DNA from: an uncultured bacterium
GTDB taxonomy: Bacteria; Cyanobacteriota; Vampirovibrionia; Gastranaerophilales; Gastranaerophilaceae
DNA: 10,061 nt
Reading direction: 5' to 3'
Assembly (NCBI GenBank): GCA_902803265.1
Contig: CADCPD010000102.1
Coordinates: 1 to 10,061 of the forward strand
Shown: piece by piece, positions 5,826 through 10,061 of the stretch
Position numbering within the stretch: the stretch's first letter is position 1
Layout: every line of letters starts with the position of its first letter
Program-made: the position numbers and the translations under genes
Notes under the pieces: generated by a model
What the model was told of the DNA's origin: nothing
Database searches by the model: none
What the model saw: the letters and a program-made list of their open reading frames with translations, nothing else

Positions 5826-6698
5826 ATGGGCGAATTTAATATTTCTTTTTCTCACGTAAAAACAAATAATTCTTCAACAGCTGCATCTTATAATGTGAAG
5901 CAAACATCCGAATCAGATGTGAGTATTTTTTCTTTAGATAGCAGATCAGGTGATGATAAAAAAGTTTTAACTAAAGAAGAAAAAAAGGCTCAAAAAGAGG
6001 CAGAAAAAGCTGAACATAAAAGAATTGCAAATGAGCCAGACGGTGTTATTCAAGGCGGCAGACAAGGTAGTGACGCAGGTGATTGCTGGTTATTAGCTCA
6101 AATGAATTCAATTTCAAAAACTGACTGGGGTAAAAAAGCATTATCCGAAGCAATAACTAAAGATGACAAAGGTAATTATGTTGTTCATTTTAAAGGTGTA
6201 GATAAAGATATAAAAATTACGCAAAAAGAATTTAATAAGGCTCAAAAAAGTTCGAACTATTCAAAAGGTGATGCTGATGCTCTTTTGTATGAACTTGCCG
6301 TAGAACGACATTTTAAAGATGCAAATTTAAACAAAGGTACAATTCGAGGTAATAATTTAGCAGGTGAAGATTCTCTACAATATTTATTAACAGGAAATAT
6401 GGGTAAAGAAACTGATCAACTTCAAACTATGGAAATTATTTTAAAAGAAATGGGAAAAAATCCTGACAACAATAATAATATTTCTGCAACATATGTTTAT
6501 CTTGATACGCACCCTGATAATGTTGAAGATATGAATCATGCTATGTCTGTTCAACGAGTTATTTTAGATGAAAAAGGTGAAATAGATAAAGTCGTTGTTT
6601 TAAATTCCTATACACCTAATAAACCGGAAACGATAAGTTATAAACAATTTAAAAACAACAATATAAAAATGTTTGGCTATGTTATGCAAAAAAAGTAA
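5826..6698 (+). CDS. Calpain-like (C2-type) cysteine protease, 290 aa
   Basis: The protein carries a minimal papain-fold calpain-type catalytic domain. The nucleophile motif is G85-D86-C87-W-L-L-A, followed by Q-M-N-S-I-S; the catalytic His lies in N-H238-A-M-S-V and the Asn in V-L-N260-S-Y, in the order and approximate spacing of calpains. Where calpains have Q-G-x-x-G-D-C, this protein has Q80-G-S-D-A-G-D-C, so the oxyanion Gln is one residue further away; N-S-Y replaces the usual N-P-W. Residues 1-75 form a Ser/Asn-rich start and a Lys/Glu-rich helix (47-68), possibly a prosegment or linker. No signal peptide, membrane helix or calcium-binding domain is seen. It is divergent from cstA, with a 138-nt shared upstream region, and has its own terminator. 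Activity is likely but not certain; the substrate is unknown. Confidence 0.82.
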   Translation: MGEFNISFSHVKTNNSSTAASYNVKQTSESDVSIFSLDSRSGDDKKVLTKEEKKAQKEAEKAEHKRIANEPDGVIQGGRQGSDAGDCWLLAQMNSISKTDWGKKALSEAITKDDKGNYVVHFKGVDKDIKITQKEFNKAQKSSNYSKGDADALLYELAVERHFKDANLNKGTIRGNNLAGEDSLQYLLTGNMGKETDQLQTMEIILKEMGKNPDNNNNISATYVYLDTHPDNVEDMNHAMSVQRVILDEKGEIDKVVVLNSYTPNKPETISYKQFKNNNIKMFGYVMQKK

Positions 6699-6729
6699 AT
6701 AATAACCTTTAAAATTTTTAAGCTAACAG

Positions 6730-6767
6730 AAAGTTTATTTTTGCTTTTGAGCAAAAATAAACTTTTT
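6730..6767 (+). terminator. Terminator after the 290-aa calpain-like gene
   Basis: A perfect 16-bp AT-rich stem (6730-6745 with 6750-6765) closes a TTTG loop, and the T-run extends to 6767. It lies 31 nt after the plus-strand stop codon. The arms are nearly symmetrical, so partial termination in both directions is possible. Confidence 0.85.
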
Positions 6768-6785
6768 ATTAACACCCAAAATTAA

Positions 6786-6821
6786 TCAACAAAAAGAGGT
6801 TCCGAATTTCGGAACCTCTTT
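6786..6821 (-). terminator. Terminator after the 564-aa calpain-like gene
   Basis: AAAGAGGTTCCG (6793-6804) pairs perfectly with CGGAACCTCTTT (6810-6821) around a 5-nt AATTT loop. Read on the minus strand, the stem is followed by a T-rich stretch (complement of 6795-6786), and it lies 16 nt after the minus-strand stop codon. The GC-rich stem makes it the strongest terminator for this orientation. Confidence 0.9.
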
Positions 6822-6837
6822 AGTCTATATTTATTGA

Positions 6838-8532
6838 TTAATGTTTTGGAACATTAATAGGTTTTTTACCGTTTTTGAACCAGATTACTTCTCCGTCATT
6901 TTTGTTATCACCTACTACTGCACCGTCTTTATCATATGCATAAGGTTGTTTTTCAAGAGGTAAGTTTTTACCGTAAGAATTTACATCAATAATTGATACT
7001 GAATCATAATATTTTAAGAAATCTTTGTATGGAATATCAGCATCATAAGATGTGTTCCAAGGGTTTGTACATCTCATTTTTAATTCACCCTTTTCATCTT
7101 TGTGAGGTTCAAGAGTATAAGCATGGAATCCGTAGATACCTGCAGAAGCTGCAACAGGGTTTTCAACTCTGCTTCCGCCTGATCTTGTACCACCTGTCAT
7201 TATGTAATCTTCGTTGAAATTAGCTTTCTTCAACATAGGAGTTACAGTTTTTTCTTCAAGGTCTAAGTTATATTGTCTGAAACCACCGAAGCCCATTCTT
7301 TCAAGAACTTCAAAGTTATAACCGCCTAAAGCTCCTCTGTAAAAATCTGCTGCACTTTTGAATCTGTCTTGTTTGTTATCAGGATCATTTTTCAAATCAG
7401 TGAATTTTAATCCGTTTTCATCTTCTTCATAATAGATGTTGTAGTAGTTATCATCACGACAAACAACTATTGTTCTGTTTGGATCTTCTTTTGCTTTAAT
7501 ATAATCATTTAATCTTTGTAAATGACCCATTAATGATTTTCTGGCATCTGCTTTTTTATCTTCGGGAGCATTTGCAAGTTCTGCTTTTTTATTTTCGATT
7601 TTTTCTCTCATTATTTCTCTGAATTTTACATCAGCTTTATTTACAGAATCTAATCCGTAAGCATCTTCTAATATTCGGATACCTGTTGAACCTTTAAGAG
7701 AGTATTTTTGAACTCTGTCTTTCGGTAACTCTGCATTTTCATATTTATATTCGCCGTAACCGTTTTGGAATTTAACAGTTACATCTTTACCGTTTTGATG
7801 GAAAGCATCGTATAAAGCAACTCTTGCTTTAGGGTTTTGCATTACTGTATTTAATGTTGATACAAGGTAGCAATCACCTATGCTTTGTTGTTGTGTTGTA
7901 AATCTTTTTGCAGGTGGGAACAATTTTACAAACATGTCTTTATCCATGTCTAATTGTTTTGATTCTTTATCTGAAGTTTTTACATAAATTTTATCTTGGT
8001 CTGCTACTTTGAATACATCACCGATTTTTGTTTTAGCATTACCTTCTTTTTGTGATTTTACAGTAGGAACATAAACATCTGCAGGATTTTTTCCGGCTTT
8101 ACGAGCTTCGTAAACCATGTCTAAATCTTTTGCAAGATTATTGTTCATTTTACCGGTTTCCCAGTAATTGCTTACTGTTGATTCATCAATATCACCAGTT
8201 TTTATTAAACTCAACTGCATCATTACATTAGCGGTTTGTTCATCACCTTTTTGTAAAACTCTCTTTATATTTTTGATATCTTTTAAAGATGTCATTACTA
8301 AGCCTGCTTCATATATAGCTTTTGAGGCTTGTTCATCATTATGCACAAAAGGAACAGGTTTTACTTTTGTTCTTGGTTTAATACCGTTCATTGCTTGTAA
8401 TAACTCTGCACTTGGCATTTTTGCAGCTTCTTGAGGTGAAGTTTGAACTGTATTTTTAGAAATTTTATTATCTTTTTTTGCTTCTATTTTACCTGTAAAT
8501 GGCATTACTGATTGAATTGAGTTTACTTTCAT
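6838..8532 (-). CDS. Large calpain-like (C2-type) cysteine protease, 564 aa
   Basis: The catalytic core is of calpain type: Q215-Q-S-I-G-D-C221-Y-L-V-S-T-L-N (oxyanion Gln six residues before Cys, as in calpains), a conserved helix G-I-R-I-L-E-D-A-Y-G (284-293) equivalent to the calpain L-L-E-K-A-Y segment, then H470-A-Y-T-L and T-N490-P-W-N. All three catalytic residues and the N-P-W signature are present, so an active enzyme is expected. Residues 1-210 are not recognised: a short M-P-F-T-G-K tag near residue 10, then helical segments. An inserted charged helix (about 300-350) interrupts the core before a beta-rich second half. No signal peptide or EF-hand was seen. AGGAAGG lies 8 nt before the ATG. 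It is convergent with the smaller calpain-like gene and 100 nt downstream of the PAP2 gene on the same strand. The substrate is unknown. Confidence 0.85.
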   Translation of the reverse strand: MKVNSIQSVMPFTGKIEAKKDNKISKNTVQTSPQEAAKMPSAELLQAMNGIKPRTKVKPVPFVHNDEQASKAIYEAGLVMTSLKDIKNIKRVLQKGDEQTANVMMQLSLIKTGDIDESTVSNYWETGKMNNNLAKDLDMVYEARKAGKNPADVYVPTVKSQKEGNAKTKIGDVFKVADQDKIYVKTSDKESKQLDMDKDMFVKLFPPAKRFTTQQQSIGDCYLVSTLNTVMQNPKARVALYDAFHQNGKDVTVKFQNGYGEYKYENAELPKDRVQKYSLKGSTGIRILEDAYGLDSVNKADVKFREIMREKIENKKAELANAPEDKKADARKSLMGHLQRLNDYIKAKEDPNRTIVVCRDDNYYNIYYEEDENGLKFTDLKNDPDNKQDRFKSAADFYRGALGGYNFEVLERMGFGGFRQYNLDLEEKTVTPMLKKANFNEDYIMTGGTRSGGSRVENPVAASAGIYGFHAYTLEPHKDEKGELKMRCTNPWNTSYDADIPYKDFLKYYDSVSIIDVNSYGKNLPLEKQPYAYDKDGAVVGDNKNDGEVIWFKNGKKPINVPKH

Positions 8533-8632
8533 TTATTCTACCTTCCTACACATGTCCTAATATGTTTTGTTTAAGTCTCGTGAAAATAAAAATTGCCCTA
8601 TTAAGTGTAATTTTTACCAAAACTTTACAAAT

Positions 8633-9568
8633 CTAAATTTTTTTACTTACAATTTTAATAAATAGAGGATAAATTATCGTTGAAAAAATACTTATAAAAA
8701 AGTATAAAACAACTCTTTTGTATATTTCAAAAGCTGTACCTGACATTACAAAATATGTTAAATGTACAAGCATATATAAGCAAGCAATGCCGAGCAAAGC
8801 TATAAATATTTTGTTATACCATTTAATTTTTGGAACTTCGTATTTTATATATTTTTTATCAAGAAAATAACCTATACAAATTCCTGTTAATAATGTCAAT
8901 TCGCTATAATAAGACATCAATTCTTCTTTTAAAATTCCTGTTGCAATTACTGTTATAATGAATGCCGCAATAATTAAAACTGCTCCGGCAAAAATTAAAT
9001 AACCTTTTTCTTTTTTATCAATCCAGTTGAAAAATTTACTTACCGCAAAAAGATAAATAACTGAAAATAACGTTCCAACTATAACATCCTGAGGTGTGTG
9101 AACTCCCAAATAATTTCTTGAAAATAAAACTGAAAAGCCAAGTAAAATGAAAAATAAACTTATCCATTTACTTTTATTCCATGTTGCAATGGAAATACCT
9201 GCAATAGAAGTAATCCCTCTTACTGTATGGCCACTTGGAAAAGAATACCCTGGAGCATGAGCTCTTGCCGCATCAACAGGATGAACTCGGTCTGATAAAA
9301 GCCAAGGTCTTTTTACAAAAGCAATTTCTTTTAAGAAGTCTTTTGTCATCATTCCCAACTGCATTGCCGCAAATAAAACAAAACCTGTTCTTTTATCCAG
9401 CAACCAGTAACACAAACTTACGAATATATATGGCATTATTGATTCTGCAAGTTTTGTTATATTCAAAAATAACAAATCAAGTTCAGGTGTTCTTAAATTC
9501 TGTAAAAACACAAGATAATCAATTTGAGGTTTTAATATTGTCGGATTAGTCAATATTTCATGTAACAT
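8633..9568 (-). CDS. PAP2-family membrane phosphatase
   Basis: This 311-aa integral membrane protein carries all three motifs of the PAP2 superfamily: K80-x6-R87-P88, P-S-G-H (111-114) and S150-R151-x5-H157, followed by D161. His157 should be the nucleophile and His114 the acid/base. Members dephosphorylate lipid phosphates such as undecaprenyl diphosphate, phosphatidic acid or phosphatidylglycerol phosphate; the substrate here cannot be told from sequence. The catalytic loops lie between helices in the first 175 residues. A further group of four or so hydrophobic helices (about 190-310) makes it longer than minimal PAP2 enzymes (about 200-230 aa) and has no assigned role. No clear Shine-Dalgarno precedes the ATG at 9568, and no terminator separates it from the following calpain-like gene, so read-through is possible. 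Confidence 0.9.
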   Translation of the reverse strand: MLHEILTNPTILKPQIDYLVFLQNLRTPELDLLFLNITKLAESIMPYIFVSLCYWLLDKRTGFVLFAAMQLGMMTKDFLKEIAFVKRPWLLSDRVHPVDAARAHAPGYSFPSGHTVRGITSIAGISIATWNKSKWISLFFILLGFSVLFSRNYLGVHTPQDVIVGTLFSVIYLFAVSKFFNWIDKKEKGYLIFAGAVLIIAAFIITVIATGILKEELMSYYSELTLLTGICIGYFLDKKYIKYEVPKIKWYNKIFIALLGIACLYMLVHLTYFVMSGTAFEIYKRVVLYFFISIFSTIIYPLFIKIVSKKI

Positions 9569-9652
9569 AGCTATTTTATATTACCATAAAAATAATCATG
9601 ATGGGTTATATTATGTACCGTTTTTGCTAATGTGAATAAATATTGACTCTTT

Positions 9653-9678
9653 TATAATGAAAAAGTCTTATAAAGGAG
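9653..9678 (+). promoter_or_regulatory. -10 element and RBS of the YvlD-like gene
   Basis: A perfect TATAAT (9653-9658) is followed by AAAGGAG (9672-9678), 6 nt before the ATG. The -35 is unclear: TGTGAA at 9631-9636 has a 16-nt spacing but a poor match. TTGACT (9643-9648) is too close to be the -35 for this -10. Confidence 0.45.
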
Positions 9679-9684
9679 TTCATC

Positions 9685-10020
9685 ATGTATTTATTATTTC
9701 AGTTTCTTGTATTAACCGTAATTGTTTTATTTACGGCATGGATTATTCCCGGAATAACAATTTCAAGTATTCCAATGGCAATGATTGCAGCTGCCGCTAT
9801 TGCTTTAATTAACACGGTTTTAAAGCCATTATTAAATTTGATAACTTTACCTGTAAATATCGTTACTTTAGGCTTTTTTGCGTTAATCATTAATGCATTA
9901 TTGCTAATGTTTGTGGCATATTTAGTTCCTGGTTTTACAGTGAGCGGTTTTTGGAGTGCTTTCTTCGGAGCCTTGGTAATTTCATTGTTAACTCTGGGTA
10001 TGAGTTATATAGAATTTTAG
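9685..10020 (+). CDS. YvlD/DUF360 family (holin superfamily IV) membrane protein
   Basis: This 111-aa protein is almost entirely hydrophobic, with four membrane segments at about residues 3-20, 28-48, 55-80 and 88-108. The pattern I-I-P-G-I-T-I, then A-L-I-N-T-V-L-K-P-L-L, L-P-V-N-I-V-T-L-G and L-V-P-G-F-T-V-S-G-F-W is the signature of the widespread YvlD-type proteins that databases label phage holin family 4. Most are single chromosomal genes unrelated to prophages, as appears here, with no lysis or phage genes nearby. The function is not established; in Bacillus the yvl genes belong to an envelope-stress regulon. The length matches the family norm (about 110-120 aa). It is divergent from the PAP2 gene with 116 nt between them. 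No terminator is visible in the 41 nt remaining in the window. Confidence 0.9.
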   Translation: MYLLFQFLVLTVIVLFTAWIIPGITISSIPMAMIAAAAIALINTVLKPLLNLITLPVNIVTLGFFALIINALLLMFVAYLVPGFTVSGFWSAFFGALVISLLTLGMSYIEF

Positions 10021-10061
10021 TAAGTCATTGTTGATATTGGTACAAAGACGGAATTTTTTGC

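Noticed and set aside
5688..5855. N-terminal extension of the cstA frame to an ATG at 5855
   Set aside because: It overlaps the divergent protease gene, lacks a ribosome-binding site at the far start and adds residues unlike the family; the ATG at 5687 has a good AAAGGAA.
8585..8617. Inverted AAAAATT/AATTTTT in the gap between the PAP2 and calpain-like genes
   Set aside because: AT-only 7-bp arms with a 14-nt loop are expected by chance at this base composition.
9643..9668. Imperfect inverted repeat GACTCTTTT/AAAAAGTC around the -10 of the YvlD-like gene
   Set aside because: It needs a bulge and overlaps an AT-rich promoter; no support for an operator.
9685..10020. Phage lysis holin as evidence of a prophage
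   Set aside because: The family label is historical; no endolysin, structural or integrase genes are nearby and the YvlD-type pattern is typical of chromosomal genes.

Overview
The window is AT-rich throughout, with compact, mostly intact genes, short intergenic gaps, Shine-Dalgarno sites of the GGAGG type and simple Rho-independent terminators. Several large cytosolic-looking proteins resemble those of gut Gastranaerophilales (Melainabacteria/Vampirovibrionia): low GC, lysine- and asparagine-rich, short hydrophobic/aromatic N-terminal tags and calpain-like or zincin domains. This assignment comes from protein style only and is moderately confident at best. No rRNA, tRNA, CRISPR array, insertion sequence or phage module was found.

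Layout. Positions 1-377 hold the 3' part of a gene with an HExxH-type zinc protease motif, followed 9 nt later by a small GIY-YIG nuclease (387-644). Two tandem paralogues of unknown function follow (772-1254 and 1390-1881), each with its own promoter and terminator. Their leaders and first 37 codons are almost identical in DNA, and a degenerate EF-hand-like loop lies in the middle of each. A 552-aa protein with a beta-rich middle and a C-terminal HELGH zincin domain (2023-3681) runs convergently, 2 nt away, into a minus-strand pair: cstA (5687-4287) and a small exported protein (4286-3684) joined by an exact TAAATG junction. Divergent from cstA is a 290-aa calpain-like cysteine protease (5826-6698). 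It converges on a second, unrelated-looking 564-aa calpain-like protease on the minus strand (8532-6838), with two strong hairpins between them. A PAP2-family membrane phosphatase (9568-8633, minus) and a divergent 4-TM YvlD/holin-IV-type membrane protein (9685-10020, plus) close the window.

How they may work together. Four of eleven genes carry protease motifs (two HExxH, two calpain Cys/His/Asn), and the one transporter is CstA, a family linked to peptide or pyruvate uptake. This suggests a proteolysis/peptide-use neighbourhood, but the genes lie in separate transcription units and the link is an inference. The best candidates for something undescribed are the tandem paralogue cassettes with EF-hand-like loops and the two divergent calpain-like enzymes beside a palindrome-controlled cstA promoter region.
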